Positions 1 to 8,396 of a DNA stretch of 64,000 bases are shown one piece after another. A model generated the notes under the pieces. It had not been told where the DNA came from, made no database searches, and saw nothing but the letters and a program-made list of their open reading frames with translations. The position numbers were made by a program, and so were the translations under genes. Position 1 is the stretch's first letter, and each line of letters starts with the position of its first letter. The stretch covers positions 310,001 through 374,000 of the forward strand of contig NZ_PKOJ01000002.1 in the NCBI RefSeq assembly GCF_002860325.1, in the 5' to 3' direction. The stretch comes from Neptunicoccus cionae. Lineage in GTDB: Bacteria; Pseudomonadota; Alphaproteobacteria; Rhodobacterales; Rhodobacteraceae.

Positions 1-1249
1 CCGGTGCCTTGGCCCGCTCTACCGTCACACGGTAGCGCATGATTTCAAAAAACCGTGGCAGGATACCAAGCACCCGACGGGCAAGGATTTCAAATGAGGC
101 TTGCGCACTGTCATAGGCATAGCCCTGATCCTCGCGGCGTTTGATCTCGTCAAGGATTTCCAGCATCTGCGCCCCTTCCGGCGCGGCAATCCCCGCATCC
201 TTCAGCCGTTTGCGCAGGTTGCTTTGGCCCGCTTGGTTGGACATGGGAATAATCCGCTGGTTGCCCACCAGCGCAGGATTCACATGCTCATAGGTTGTCG
301 GATCTTTCAGGATCGCACTGGCGTGAAGCCCCGCCTTGTGGGCAAAAGCACTCGCCCCCACATAAGCAGCCCATTTATGGGAGACACGGTTGAGAATATC
401 GTCCAGCATGCGGCTCAACTGGGTCAGAGTCTTCAACCCCGCAGCGGAAACGCCGGTTTCGAACCGGCTGGCGTAAGGCTCCTTCAACAGCAACGTCGGG
501 ATCAGGGCTGTCAGGTTGGCATTGCCGCAGCGTTCGCCCAACCCGTTCAGCGTGCCCTGAATCTGGCGCGCCCCCGCATCCACTGCCGCCAGCGTATTGG
601 CCACAGCCATTTCCGTGTCGTTATGGGTGTGAATTCCCAGATGATCCCCCGGAATACCGGCTGCGATCACAGCTTTGGTAGCGTTGCGCACTTCATCCGG
701 CAGGGCGCCACCATTGGTGTCACACAGAACAATCCAGCGCGCGCCTGCATCATAAGCCGCTTTCGCCGCCGCTATGGTATAGTCGGGGTTTGCCTTATAC
801 CCGTCAAAGAAATGCTCGCAGTCAAACAGCGCTTCCCGCCCCAGCGCCACAATATGGCTGATGCTTTCCCGAATATTGCCGAGGTTTTCGTCAAGCGAGA
901 TGCCCAAAGCCTTGGTCACATGGAAATCATGGGTCTTTCCCACCAGACACACCGCAGGCGTATTGGCGTTCATCACCGCTGCCAGAACCTCGTCATTCGC
1001 GGCAGAACGGCCGGAGCGTTTTGTCATCCCGAAAGCAGTAAACACCGAAGTGGAAAGCTTGGGGGCCGCATCAAAGAAATCGCTGTCCGTGGGATTGGCA
1101 CCGGGCCAGCCGCCTTCGACATAGTCAATCCCGAGCCTGTCGAGAGCCGTGGCAATGCGGGTTTTGTCTTCAGCCGTGAAATCCACCCCTTGCGTCTGTT
1201 GCCCGTCCCGCAAAGTCGTGTCGTAAAGGTAAAGGCGCTCTTTAGTCAT
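1..1249 (-). CDS. cimA: (R)-citramalate synthase, 3' part missing
   Basis: LeuA-like enzyme that condenses pyruvate with acetyl-CoA to citramalate, the first step of the threonine-independent route to 2-oxobutanoate and isoleucine. About 416 residues are visible; the C-terminus lies beyond the window edge. Seen: the N-terminal acyltransferase signature DTTLRDGQQ with the metal-binding Asp, and the second metal motif GIHTHND near residue 205. The full family is about 520-540 residues, with a C-terminal leucine-binding regulatory domain that is cut off here. The ATG is preceded by GAGGTGG at good spacing. It lies 118 bp downstream of cysS on the same strand. The CimA rather than LeuA reading rests on the DGQQTQGVDF variant and overall similarity; 2-isopropylmalate synthase is the alternative. 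Confidence 0.88.
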   Translation of the reverse strand, partial: MTKERLYLYDTTLRDGQQTQGVDFTAEDKTRIATALDRLGIDYVEGGWPGANPTDSDFFDAAPKLSTSVFTAFGMTKRSGRSAANDEVLAAVMNANTPAVCLVGKTHDFHVTKALGISLDENLGNIRESISHIVALGREALFDCEHFFDGYKANPDYTIAAAKAAYDAGARWIVLCDTNGGALPDEVRNATKAVIAAGIPGDHLGIHTHNDTEMAVANTLAAVDAGARQIQGTLNGLGERCGNANLTALIPTLLLKEPYASRFETGVSAAGLKTLTQLSRMLDDILNRVSHKWAAYVGASAFAHKAGLHASAILKDPTTYEHVNPALVGNQRIIPMSNQAGQSNLRKRLKDAGIAAPEGAQMLEILDEIKRREDQGYAYDSAQASFEILARRVLGILPRFFEIMRYRVTVERAKAP

Positions 1250-1288
1250 AGTGCCACCTCATACTTGAATCTTGGCCGTGCACCGCAC

Positions 1289-1348
1289 GGCCTGCGCCGA
1301 CCTCCCCCATGGGAGGCGCATTCGCGCCGCCCGAGGTCTGCGCTGGCC
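1289..1348. repeat. Long imperfect palindrome between cysS and cimA
   Basis: Two 16-nt arms (1289-1304 and 1333-1348) pair at 14 of 16 positions and enclose two smaller hairpins: CCTCCC/GGGAGG with a CCAT loop (1301-1316) and GGCGC/GCGCC with an ATTC loop (1315-1328). Just beside it GGCCGTGC/GCACGGCC forms another stem with a 3-nt loop (1274-1292). No U-tract follows on either strand, so it looks more like an extragenic palindromic element or RNA-processing structure than an intrinsic terminator. Confidence 0.6.
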
Positions 1349-1367
1349 TGTGTTGCAAAAACCTTCA

Positions 1368-2738
1368 TCACACCAGCCCTTCCAGTTTAGAGGCGTCAAA
1401 GCCCACAGCCGGTTCCAGTGAGACACCCTCTTTTGACATGCGCACGCTGACCCCTGCTTCGGTCAATGCGGATTTCAGGGCGTCCACCTCTGCAAAATCC
1501 TTGGTTTCCATCGCCTTCGACCGCAACACGGTCATTTTCGCCTCCAGCGTGCCAAGCAAAGGATCGCGGTCACTGGCCCAGTCCGGAATTTCGCCATTTA
1601 GAAGACCAAGCACCGACAGGCCCCACCTCAAAGAGGCTACATCATCCGCATGGGACAGCTGGTGCATCTCGGCTAACGCCCCCGCAGTGTTAAGATCATC
1701 CGCCAAAGCATCCAGAACCGTTTGGTTCGGCTTTGCATTGTCCACAGCTTGTGCTGCCTGCGCATACCACTTCCGCAAGGTCGCTTCAGCCTCTTTCGCC
1801 TTTTTATCCGTCCAGTCCATCGGCTTGCGGTAGTGCGTGCTCAGATAGACAAAGCGGATTACCTCGCCCGGATAGCCCTGATCAATCAGTTCCCGCACGC
1901 TAAAGAAATTGCCCAGGGATTTGGACATTTTCTTGCCCTCCACCTGCAACATTTCATTGTGCATCCAGACCTGCGCAAAATCATCCTCCGACCCGCAGGC
2001 ACAGCTTTGCGCCTTTTCGTTCTCGTGGTGAGGAAAGGCCAGATCCAGCCCGCCGCCGTGAATATCAAACCGCTTGCCAAACAGCGCGTCCGACATGGCC
2101 GAACATTCAATATGCCACCCCGGACGGCCATAGCCCCAAGGACTCTCCCATCCCGGCGTTGCCGCATCGGACGGTTTCCACAGCACAAAATCCATCGGAT
2201 TGCGCTTGTAAGGCGCAACTTCGACCCGCGCCCCTGCGATCATGTCATCCACCGAACGTCCCGACAAAGAGCCGTAATTCTTGTAAGACTCCACCGCGAA
2301 CAGCACATGGCCTTCTGCCGCATAGGCATGCCCCGCGTCGATCAGACCTTCGATCATCGTGATCATTTCAGGAATATATTCCGTCGCCCGTGGCGCGTGA
2401 TCCGGTTCCAGATTGCCAAGCGCCCCCATATCCTCCAGATACCAGCCGATGGTCTCATCCGTGATCTCGCGGATAGAGCGCCCTGTTTCGGCTGCACGGG
2501 CGTTGATCTTGTCATCCACATCCGTGAAGTTCCGCGCATAGGTCACATGATCCTTGCCATATACATGCTGCAGCAGGCGGTAGAGCACATCAAACGCAAT
2601 AACCGGCCGCGCATTGCCGATATGGGCGCGGTCATAGACCGTCGGTCCGCAGACATACATCCGCACGTCATCGGCTTTGAGAGGCGTGAACACCTCTTTT
2701 TTGCGGGTTTTAGTGTTATAGAGTTTGATCGTCGTCAT
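1368..2738 (-). CDS. cysS: Cysteinyl-tRNA synthetase
   Basis: Class I aminoacyl-tRNA synthetase charging tRNA-Cys in the cytoplasm; 456 residues, the normal length (E. coli enzyme 461). Seen: zinc ligand Cys30 in CGPTVYD, the HIGH-type motif AHIGNAR at about 38-44, the further zinc-site residues in WHIECSAM and FPHHENE, and the KMSKSLGN loop that binds ATP. The start ATG follows AAGGACG. The next gene on the same strand is cimA. The 260 bp upstream (2739-2998), shared with the divergent SnoaL-like gene, holds the promoters but shows no clear motif. Confidence 0.97.
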   Translation of the reverse strand: MTTIKLYNTKTRKKEVFTPLKADDVRMYVCGPTVYDRAHIGNARPVIAFDVLYRLLQHVYGKDHVTYARNFTDVDDKINARAAETGRSIREITDETIGWYLEDMGALGNLEPDHAPRATEYIPEMITMIEGLIDAGHAYAAEGHVLFAVESYKNYGSLSGRSVDDMIAGARVEVAPYKRNPMDFVLWKPSDAATPGWESPWGYGRPGWHIECSAMSDALFGKRFDIHGGGLDLAFPHHENEKAQSCACGSEDDFAQVWMHNEMLQVEGKKMSKSLGNFFSVRELIDQGYPGEVIRFVYLSTHYRKPMDWTDKKAKEAEATLRKWYAQAAQAVDNAKPNQTVLDALADDLNTAGALAEMHQLSHADDVASLRWGLSVLGLLNGEIPDWASDRDPLLGTLEAKMTVLRSKAMETKDFAEVDALKSALTEAGVSVRMSKEGVSLEPAVGFDASKLEGLV

Positions 2739-2998
2739 AGGTCGTCCTTGCGCGCGCAGAGCAGTCTTGCGGCGGACCTAGCATTTCAAATCACTTTTAG
2801 GAATAGAGAAGCCGCCCGCCTGACACTGTCAGCGGATAATACAAATGCAGCAGATAATGCTCTGGTCTCTCATAGGGCGACCATACTGCGCCCCGCGCGG
2901 AAGGCAAGAACAGATTCGATGCCCTATTACGCGCTGCCGCCGCATAGACGCTGCTCGTGCGGCCTGTTAGGTTGGGCCAGCTTCAAAAAGGAAAAAAA

Positions 2999-3412
2999 AT
3001 GCGGCCCCTGAATAAAGACAAAATCGTCGATCTCGCCAACAGCTATGCCAAGGCTTGGACCTCTCACGACGGCGCGGCTGTTGCCGGCCATTTCACACCC
3101 GAGGGCGGGATATCGATAAACGGCGGTGCAGTTGCAAAGGGGACAGAGGCAATCTCAGGAGCAACCCGCAAGCTGTTCGAAACCTTTGCGGACCTGCATA
3201 TGATGTGCGACGACATCCGTATTTCTGGGCATAATGCCGTGGTGACATGGACATTCTACGGCCATCACGCCGACAACGCGAAATTCGCCAAAATCAGCGG
3301 CTGGGAGGAATGGACACTGACAGAGGATTTGAAGATCGCGCAATCCCGACGCTGGTTCGATCCGGCAGATTACGCAGAACAATGCGGTGTTGATGCCGCG
3401 CAGATCCACTAA
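2999..3412 (+). CDS. SnoaL-like / NTF2-fold protein
   Basis: 137-residue protein with the pattern of the nuclear-transport-factor-2 superfamily: an N-terminal helix (YAKAWTSHDGAAVAGHFTPEGG) followed by beta-strands with conserved Trp and Tyr (TWTFYGHH, GWEEWTL, SRRWFDPADY). Family members are small-molecule isomerases, cyclases or ligand-binding proteins; no catalytic residues can be assigned, so function is open. The ATG at 2999 with AAGGAAAA upstream is preferred to an earlier in-frame start with no ribosome site. The next gene starts 20 bp after its stop and is probably cotranscribed, linking it to a C-C lyase of the PEP mutase family. Confidence 0.75.
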   Translation: MRPLNKDKIVDLANSYAKAWTSHDGAAVAGHFTPEGGISINGGAVAKGTEAISGATRKLFETFADLHMMCDDIRISGHNAVVTWTFYGHHADNAKFAKISGWEEWTLTEDLKIAQSRRWFDPADYAEQCGVDAAQIH

Positions 3413-3432
3413 AAAAACAGGGAGGGTTTCAC

Positions 3433-4251
3433 ATGACAAAGGACATCGGCGCCGCGTTCCGCGCACTCCACCAGCCGGGAAACCCTTTTATTCTGGCCAA
3501 TGCATGGGACGCGGGAAGCGCTAAAATGCTGGCAGCGCTCGGCGCGCAGGCGCTGGCAACCACCTCTGCCGGTCATGCCTTTACCCTCGGGCGGCCCGAT
3601 ATGGGGCGCGTTACGCGGGATGAGGCCCTGTCCCATGCACAGGATATTGTGGCCGCTACGAACCTGCCGGTTTCGGGTGATCTGGAGAACGGCTATGGCA
3701 GCGCGCCGGAAACAGTGGCCGAAACGGTACGCATGGCGGCTGAAGCCGGTCTGGCAGGCTGTTCGATCGAAGATACCGCCCTGCCCGATGCCACCCCGTA
3801 CGGTTTTGAACTGGCGGTTGAACGCATCAAGGCGGCTGCCGCCGCGGCCCGCGCTCTCCCCCATGATTTTGTTCTGGTAGCCCGCGCGGATGGCATCCTG
3901 AACAGGCAGTATGATATCGAAGAAGCCTTGCGCCGCCTGCACGCTTTTGTGGAAGCGGGAGCAGATTGTCTTTATGCACCGATCCCGCGGGAGACTGCCG
4001 ATCTTGCACGGATCTGCCGCGAAATCCCTGCCCCGATCAACGCATTGGCCTCAGGGCCGAAATATACCGCGCTGACCCGTGCGGATTATGCCAAGATGGG
4101 CGTCGCGCGGATTTCACTCGGCTCCGCACTGGCCCGTGTGACCCATCAGGCGATTCTGGATGCCGCAAAACCGTTCCTGCAGGACGGGGATTTCAGTGCA
4201 CTGTCCCATGCGGCAAACGGTTCCGAGATCGACGGGATGCTCGGTAGTTAG
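3433..4251 (+). CDS. Isocitrate lyase/PEP mutase family protein
   Basis: 272-residue alpha/beta-barrel enzyme of the PEP mutase / 2-methylisocitrate lyase superfamily, which makes or breaks C-C or P-C bonds next to an alpha-keto acid using Mg2+. Seen: the N-terminal LANAWDAGSA, the Mg-binding region GDLENGYG at about 78-85, EDT at about 112, and VARADG at about 150. The KKCGH loop of true isocitrate lyases is absent, so it is one of the many uncharacterised paralogues (oxaloacetate decarboxylase, dimethylmalate lyase or carboxyphosphonate mutase-like). GGGAGG precedes the ATG. It follows the SnoaL-like gene by 20 bp. The substrate cannot be named from sequence. Confidence 0.85.
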   Translation: MTKDIGAAFRALHQPGNPFILANAWDAGSAKMLAALGAQALATTSAGHAFTLGRPDMGRVTRDEALSHAQDIVAATNLPVSGDLENGYGSAPETVAETVRMAAEAGLAGCSIEDTALPDATPYGFELAVERIKAAAAAARALPHDFVLVARADGILNRQYDIEEALRRLHAFVEAGADCLYAPIPRETADLARICREIPAPINALASGPKYTALTRADYAKMGVARISLGSALARVTHQAILDAAKPFLQDGDFSALSHAANGSEIDGMLGS

Positions 4252-4257
4252 CGCATT

Positions 4258-4383
4258 TCAGGCCGCTGAACGTGTATAGGCCGAGCCGAAGTGGAACGGA
4301 TTGTTCCCGCGGCGAATCCGCACGTTGGCGCCGTTGCAGGCAGCGTAGGTTTTGGCGAACTTATCGCGCCGGTATTCGAGCAT
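4258..4383 (-). CDS. Possible small basic protein, 41 residues
   Basis: A short open frame starting MLEYRRDKFAKTY and ending AYTRSAA, convergent with the PEP-mutase-family gene (stops 6 bp apart). Support: AAGGAG lies 8 nt upstream of the ATG, and codon choice is the GC-rich choice of the neighbours (GCC, AAC, CGC, GGC). It is arginine/lysine-rich (8 basic, 2 acidic residues), has one Cys and no membrane segment. I do not recognise a family. About 110 bp upstream of its start lies one of the 14-bp palindrome arrays (4493-4550). Without a homologue search this stays a candidate. Confidence 0.5.
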   Translation of the reverse strand: MLEYRRDKFAKTYAACNGANVRIRRGNNPFHFGSAYTRSAA

Positions 4384-4492
4384 CTTCGAGGCTCCTTATC
4401 AGGAAAGGATCTTGCAGGTGCATATGCAGCGGGCATCCGAAAGTGCCTCCGGACGCCACAAGGGACAGAAAACCGCGATTTACCTAAAATCC

Positions 4493-4550
4493 GGTTAACG
4501 CTGAAGCTTCATTTAAGAAGCTTCATTTATGACGCTTCATATTTGCAGGG
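4493..4550 (-). repeat. 14-bp palindrome array, copy A (3 units)
   Basis: On the minus strand: leader CCCTGCAAATAT (4550-4539), then GAAGCGTC (4538-4531), GAAGCTTC (4524-4517) and GAAGCTTC (4510-4503) separated by 6-nt AT-rich spacers (ATAAAT, TTAAAT), then a border containing GTTAACC (4499-4493). Units start exactly 14 bp apart. It lies in a 421-bp gap, about 120 bp in front of the decarboxylase gene and about 110 bp in front of the small minus-strand frame. The same design recurs at 9973, 11648 and 56186. Confidence 0.85.
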
Positions 4551-4672
4551 TCTTAATCGGGATACACACCGCGTGCCCCCGCGTTCGTACATTCGCAGGC
4601 AGGACAATCACCCCCTTGCCAGCCTCCCTTCCAACCGCTAGCATGTACTTAACACGTTAGCGAGATGACACG

Positions 4673-6076
4673 ATGAAATATTCCGACTACGCCAAATGGA
4701 CCAACCGCGCGACCCGCTGGATCGAAGACCATTTCGCCACGCTGCGGGACAAACCCGTCCGCGCGCAAACCGCGCCGGGTGAAATCGCAGCACGCCTTCC
4801 CGCCACACCGCCCGAACAGGCGACAGATATGGAAGCCATTATCGCGGATTTTGAACGGATTGTGCCGGATGGAATTACCCATTGGCAACATCCGCGCTTT
4901 TTCGCGTATTTCCCGTCGAACGCCGCACCTGCCTCCATGATTGCAGAGCAATTGACCAATGCCATAGCCTCCCAATGCATGCTCTGGCAGACTTCTCCGG
5001 CGGCCACCGAAATCGAAGAAGTCATGATCGACTGGCTGCGTCAGGCCATGGGGCTGCCAGAGCCGTTCAAAGGCGTCATTCAGGACAGCGCCAGCAGCGC
5101 CACACTCTCTGCTGTTCTGACGATGCGGGAACGGGCCACCGGGTTCACCGGTAACGATCAGGGCCTGTCCGGTCAGGGCCGCCTTCGGATCTACTGCTCT
5201 GCACAGGTACACAGTTCTGTAGACAAAGCCTGCTGGGTCGCAGGTATCGGTCAGGAAAATCTGGTCAAGATCCCCACCAACGCGGACTATCAAATGGACC
5301 CGGAAGCGTTGCAAGCTGCAATCTCGGCCGACCGTGCAGCCGGCCATGTACCTGCTGGGCTGGTCCTGTGCACCGGCGGCACTTCCATCGGTGCCTGTGA
5401 TGACCTGCCTCCGCTGATCAAAATCGCTAAGGCCGAAGATCTTTATACCCATCTGGATGCTGCATGGGCCGGTTCTGCCATGATCTGTCCCGAATTCCGC
5501 CCGCTCTGGGCCGGCGCCGAAGACTGCGACAGCATCGTTTTCAATCCTCACAAATGGCTGGGCGCGAACTTCGACTGTTCCATCCAGTTCCTGCGGGACG
5601 CGGACATCCAGCGCCGCACTATGGGCCTGCGCCCCTCCTATCTGGAAACGCCCCAAGCGCAGGAGATCACGAATTTCAACGAATGGACTGTGCCGCTTGG
5701 CCGTCGCTTCCGTGCGTTAAAGCTCTGGTTCCTGATCCGCGCTTACGGGCTGGAAGGCTTGCGTAGCCGCATCCGCAACCATGTGGCCTGGACGAAAGAG
5801 CTGGAATCCAAACTGCGCGCGCATCCAGACTTCACAATCACCACAGACAGCAGACTCGCCCTCTTTACCTTCCAGTTCACGCCCGAGGGCAAGGACGCAG
5901 ACGCGGCTTCGGCAGATCTGTTGCAGCGGATCAATGATGACGGCCGCATCTATCTGACCCAAACCCTGCATGACGGGCGCTACGTCATCCGGTTCACCGC
6001 CGGGCAGTTCGATTGTACCCGCGACGACGTGATGACAGCCTACGACGTGATTACCGAACTGGCAGCTTCGACCTAA
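4673..6076 (+). CDS. PLP-dependent aromatic-L-amino-acid-type decarboxylase
   Basis: 467-residue group II decarboxylase of the DOPA/tryptophan/tyrosine decarboxylase family. It removes the carboxyl group of an amino acid to give an amine, using pyridoxal phosphate. Seen: PLP-stacking His180 in QVHSSVDKA, cofactor-binding Asp262 in HLDAAWAGSA, the Schiff-base Lys294 in NPHKWLGANFDCS, and ICPEFR typical of eukaryote-like AADCs. The ATG at 4673 has only a weak GAGATGA upstream. A palindrome array sits about 120 bp upstream, and a hairpin follows at 6087. The neighbours do not reveal the substrate; aromatic amino acids are the family default. Confidence 0.88.
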   Translation: MKYSDYAKWTNRATRWIEDHFATLRDKPVRAQTAPGEIAARLPATPPEQATDMEAIIADFERIVPDGITHWQHPRFFAYFPSNAAPASMIAEQLTNAIASQCMLWQTSPAATEIEEVMIDWLRQAMGLPEPFKGVIQDSASSATLSAVLTMRERATGFTGNDQGLSGQGRLRIYCSAQVHSSVDKACWVAGIGQENLVKIPTNADYQMDPEALQAAISADRAAGHVPAGLVLCTGGTSIGACDDLPPLIKIAKAEDLYTHLDAAWAGSAMICPEFRPLWAGAEDCDSIVFNPHKWLGANFDCSIQFLRDADIQRRTMGLRPSYLETPQAQEITNFNEWTVPLGRRFRALKLWFLIRAYGLEGLRSRIRNHVAWTKELESKLRAHPDFTITTDSRLALFTFQFTPEGKDADAASADLLQRINDDGRIYLTQTLHDGRYVIRFTAGQFDCTRDDVMTAYDVITELAAST

Positions 6077-6086
6077 AGGCACAAGG

Positions 6087-6105
6087 CGGGCTCTCCCCGA
6101 GCCCG
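6087..6105 (+). terminator. Hairpin after the decarboxylase gene
   Basis: CGGGCTC (6087-6093) and GAGCCCG (6099-6105) form a 7-bp GC stem with a TCCCC loop 11 bp after the stop codon. The U-tract is missing, so termination may be inefficient or the hairpin may protect the 3' end. Confidence 0.45.
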
Positions 6106-6142
6106 TCCAACTCCCGAAAACGACGTTTTTGACGCGAACAGA

Positions 6143-6174
6143 CAAGCCTGCCCGCTTTTTGCGGCGCAGGCTTG
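6143..6174. repeat. Strong hairpin upstream of the MttB-family gene
   Basis: CAAGCCTGC (6143-6151) pairs with GCAGGCTTG (6166-6174). The inner CCGC/GCGG around TTTTT extends the stem to 13 bp with one bulged C. It is nested inside a looser outer pairing of CAACTCCCGAA (6107-) with TTCGGGAGAGTTG (6181-). It could be a bidirectional terminator or a leader structure for the downstream gene. Confidence 0.5.
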
Positions 6175-6198
6175 AACCAGTTCGGGAGAGTTGCCGCC

Positions 6199-6297
6199 AT
6201 GATCGACCTTGATTGGATGACAGCATTGATTTCACGCACCATAGGTGCGGATCGCGGTCGCGCGGCGCGAGGATCGCCACGGGAATACAGCCGCTAG
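6199..6297 (+). CDS. Possible 32-residue leader ORF
   Basis: An ATG frame starting MIDLDWMTALISR and ending REYSR, preceded by GGGAGAG about 8 nt upstream and ending 33 bp before the methyltransferase start. The ribosome site is better than that of the methyltransferase itself, so it could be a leader peptide or small protein. No recognisable family; the evidence is only the ribosome site, the position and the open frame. Confidence 0.25.
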   Translation: MIDLDWMTALISRTIGADRGRAARGSPREYSR

Positions 6298-6330
6298 AAC
6301 CCGATCCGAAGCTTTCAAGGCAAATACCCT

Positions 6331-7869
6331 ATGTCAGATACACAATCCCGTCGTTCAGGAGGCCGCGCCGCACGTCAGGCCCTGCGCGCGGCCCCTCTTA
6401 CTGATGCCATCCGTCCGGTCCGCGCCGGTATGGAAGGTGGCAGATACAAACCCCTTTCCGAAGCCGCTGAAAAGCGCATTTATCAGGCCGCACTCGACGC
6501 GATGGAACAGATCGGCTTTGCCGACGCACCGCCTTCGGGCGTGGAAATCCTGACCAAAGCTGGCGCCATTTTGGGCGATGACGGGCGCATCCGCTTCCCC
6601 CCTGCGCTGGTGGAAGACATGCTCGCCAAAGCCAACCGCACTGTCACATTGCACGGGCGCGATCCGAAACACGATATGATCCTGTCGGGCAACCGCGTTC
6701 ATTACGGCACCGCAGGCGCTGCAGTGCATCTGGTGGATGTAGAAAACAACGACTACCGCGAATGCACCGTGCAGGATCTTTATGATGCGGCGCGGATTGT
6801 CGACCGGCTCGACAACGTCCACTTTCTGCAACGCCCGATGGTATGTCGCGACATTCCCGACAATTATGAAATGGACCTGAACACGATCTATGCCTGCTGT
6901 TCGGGCACGACGAAACACGTTGGCACCTCATTCACCGAGCCTTCCTTCATGAAGGGCGCCTTCGAGCTGATTTATGAAATAGCCGGAGGCGAGGACGCCT
7001 TTCGTGCCCGACCCTTCATCTCAAACTCCAACTGTTTCGTCGTTCCACCGATGAAATTCGCAACGGAATCCTGTGAGGTGATGGAACACTGTGTGCGCGG
7101 CGGAATGCCGGTGCTGTTGCTTTCAGCAGGTCAGGCAGGGGCCACCGCCCCCGCCCCGATCGCGGGCGCCATTGTGCAGGCGGTGGCGGAATGTCTGGCC
7201 GGTATGGTCTATGTCAACGCTATGGCACCGGGACATCCCACGGTCTTTGGCACATGGCCGTTCGTGTCAGACCTGCGCACCGGCGCCATGTCGGGCGGCT
7301 CCGGCGAGCAAGCCCTGCTGACCGCGGCCTGCGCGCAGATGCACCACTTCCTCGGCTTGCCCGGCGGTGCGGCGGCCGGGATAGCAGATGCAAAGATGCC
7401 CGATATGCAGGCCGGATACGAACAGGCCCATTCCAACGTCATGGCGGGGCTGGCCGGTCTGAATATGGTTTATGAATCCGTCGGGATGCACGCCTCCCTG
7501 CTTGGGTTCTGTCTTGAAAGCCTGATCATCGGGGACGATCTTCTGGGCCAGTCCCTGCGCTGCGTCCGCGGGATCGAGGTCAACGAAGATACCGTCTCTC
7601 TCGATGTCATCCGCTCGGTCTGTCTGGAAGGTCCGGGGCATTATCTGGGGTCGGCTCAGACCTTGTCGCTGATGCAGACGGAATACATCTACCCTGCACT
7701 CGGGGACCGCAGTTCTCCGAAGGAATGGGCGGAACTGGGCAAGCCTGACCTGATCCAGAAAGCCATCAAACGCAAGAATGAAATTCTGGCCGAGCCGTCC
7801 AAAGCGCGGTTTGATCCGAAAACCGATGCGGCGATCCGCGAGGCTTTCCGGATACATTTGCCCGCGTAA
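6331..7869 (+). CDS. MttB-family (trimethylamine methyltransferase-like) protein, non-pyrrolysine
   Basis: 512-residue TIM-barrel protein of the MttB superfamily, whose members pass a methyl group from a quaternary or tertiary amine to a corrinoid protein. The reading frame has no internal UAG, so it belongs to the non-pyrrolysine branch; characterised members demethylate glycine betaine (MtgB), proline betaine (MtpB) and L-carnitine (MtcB). Seen: an Arg-rich N-terminus (RRSGGRAARQALRA) typical of alphaproteobacterial members, IGFADAPPSGVEIL, GGSGEQALL and AKMPDMQAGYEQ. No corrinoid protein or reactivase is encoded nearby, so substrate and methyl acceptor are unknown. The ribosome site is weak. 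An inverted repeat and a MarR gene follow. Confidence 0.85.
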   Translation: MSDTQSRRSGGRAARQALRAAPLTDAIRPVRAGMEGGRYKPLSEAAEKRIYQAALDAMEQIGFADAPPSGVEILTKAGAILGDDGRIRFPPALVEDMLAKANRTVTLHGRDPKHDMILSGNRVHYGTAGAAVHLVDVENNDYRECTVQDLYDAARIVDRLDNVHFLQRPMVCRDIPDNYEMDLNTIYACCSGTTKHVGTSFTEPSFMKGAFELIYEIAGGEDAFRARPFISNSNCFVVPPMKFATESCEVMEHCVRGGMPVLLLSAGQAGATAPAPIAGAIVQAVAECLAGMVYVNAMAPGHPTVFGTWPFVSDLRTGAMSGGSGEQALLTAACAQMHHFLGLPGGAAAGIADAKMPDMQAGYEQAHSNVMAGLAGLNMVYESVGMHASLLGFCLESLIIGDDLLGQSLRCVRGIEVNEDTVSLDVIRSVCLEGPGHYLGSAQTLSLMQTEYIYPALGDRSSPKEWAELGKPDLIQKAIKRKNEILAEPSKARFDPKTDAAIREAFRIHLPA

Positions 7870-7877
7870 ACTTTTTA

Positions 7878-7921
7878 CCTGACCCCGTGTGAGAAACAAA
7901 TCTTTCCATTGCGGGGTCAGG
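7878..7921. promoter_or_regulatory. 10-bp perfect inverted repeat in front of the MarR gene
   Basis: CCTGACCCCG (7878-7887) and CGGGGTCAGG (7912-7921) are perfect complements separated by 24 nt. The right arm runs into the AGGAG ribosome site of the regulator's GTG start, so in RNA the hairpin would hide it; in DNA it could be an operator or serve as terminator of the upstream gene. No U-tract follows. Confidence 0.5.
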
Positions 7922-7928
7922 AGCTATA

Positions 7929-8396
7929 GTGAACCTGTTAGATAGTTTCAGACAGGCACATCTCTACATGAGCAAATTCTTCGTCAAGACAGATGAATCC
8001 CTCCCCATTATGCTGCTCCGCGCGCGAGAGGCCGTGATGTGCCGGATACGGCCCTTCCTGATAAAACACGACCTGTCAGAGCAACAATGGCGGGTCCTGC
8101 GCATCCTGGACGAAGTCGGCCCGTTAGAACCCACCGAACTCGGGGAACGCTGCATGGTGCTCACGCCGAGCCTGACCCGTATTCTCTCTCTTTTGGAAAA
8201 GCGCCAGATGATCCGCCGTGAACAGCACCCCACGGACCGGCGCAAACAGATCATTCATCTGGCCGGTCCGGGCCAGGATGTTATTGCCAAAATTGCGCCG
8301 GAAGCCCAGAAAATCTATGAAGATCTGGAAGAGCATTTCGGGAAACCGCAGATGATCAACCTGTTGAACAAGTTGAAAAAACTGTCAGAGTTTTAG
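7929..8396 (+). CDS. MarR-family regulator, HpaR type
   Basis: 155-residue winged-helix repressor. The segment LLRAREAVMCRIRPFLIKHDL followed by SEQQWRVLRILDEVG is the hallmark of the HpaR branch (homoprotocatechuate-operon repressors), with the recognition helix around LTPSLTRILSLLEKRQMI and wing DRRKQIIHL. GTG at 7929 with AGGAG 5 nt upstream is chosen; ATG at 7968 (MSKFFVK) is the alternative. It is convergent with the PcaB-like lyase, overlapping by 3 bp at the stops. HpaR proteins respond to aromatic acids, which fits an aromatic-degradation neighbour, but the other hpa or pca genes are not here, so its targets are unknown. Confidence 0.85.
   Translation: MNLLDSFRQAHLYMSKFFVKTDESLPIMLLRAREAVMCRIRPFLIKHDLSEQQWRVLRILDEVGPLEPTELGERCMVLTPSLTRILSLLEKRQMIRREQHPTDRRKQIIHLAGPGQDVIAKIAPEAQKIYEDLEEHFGKPQMINLLNKLKKLSEF

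Noticed and set aside
101-1390. Plus-strand frame over cimA
   Set aside because: It is the complement of the clear citramalate synthase frame and has no homologous motif.
4493-4550. Palindrome arrays as a CRISPR array
   Set aside because: Units are 8 bp with 6-nt AT-rich spacers, and no cas genes are present.
6331-7869. Pyrrolysine-containing MttB
   Set aside because: The frame is open without any in-frame UAG, so no pyrrolysine codon exists.
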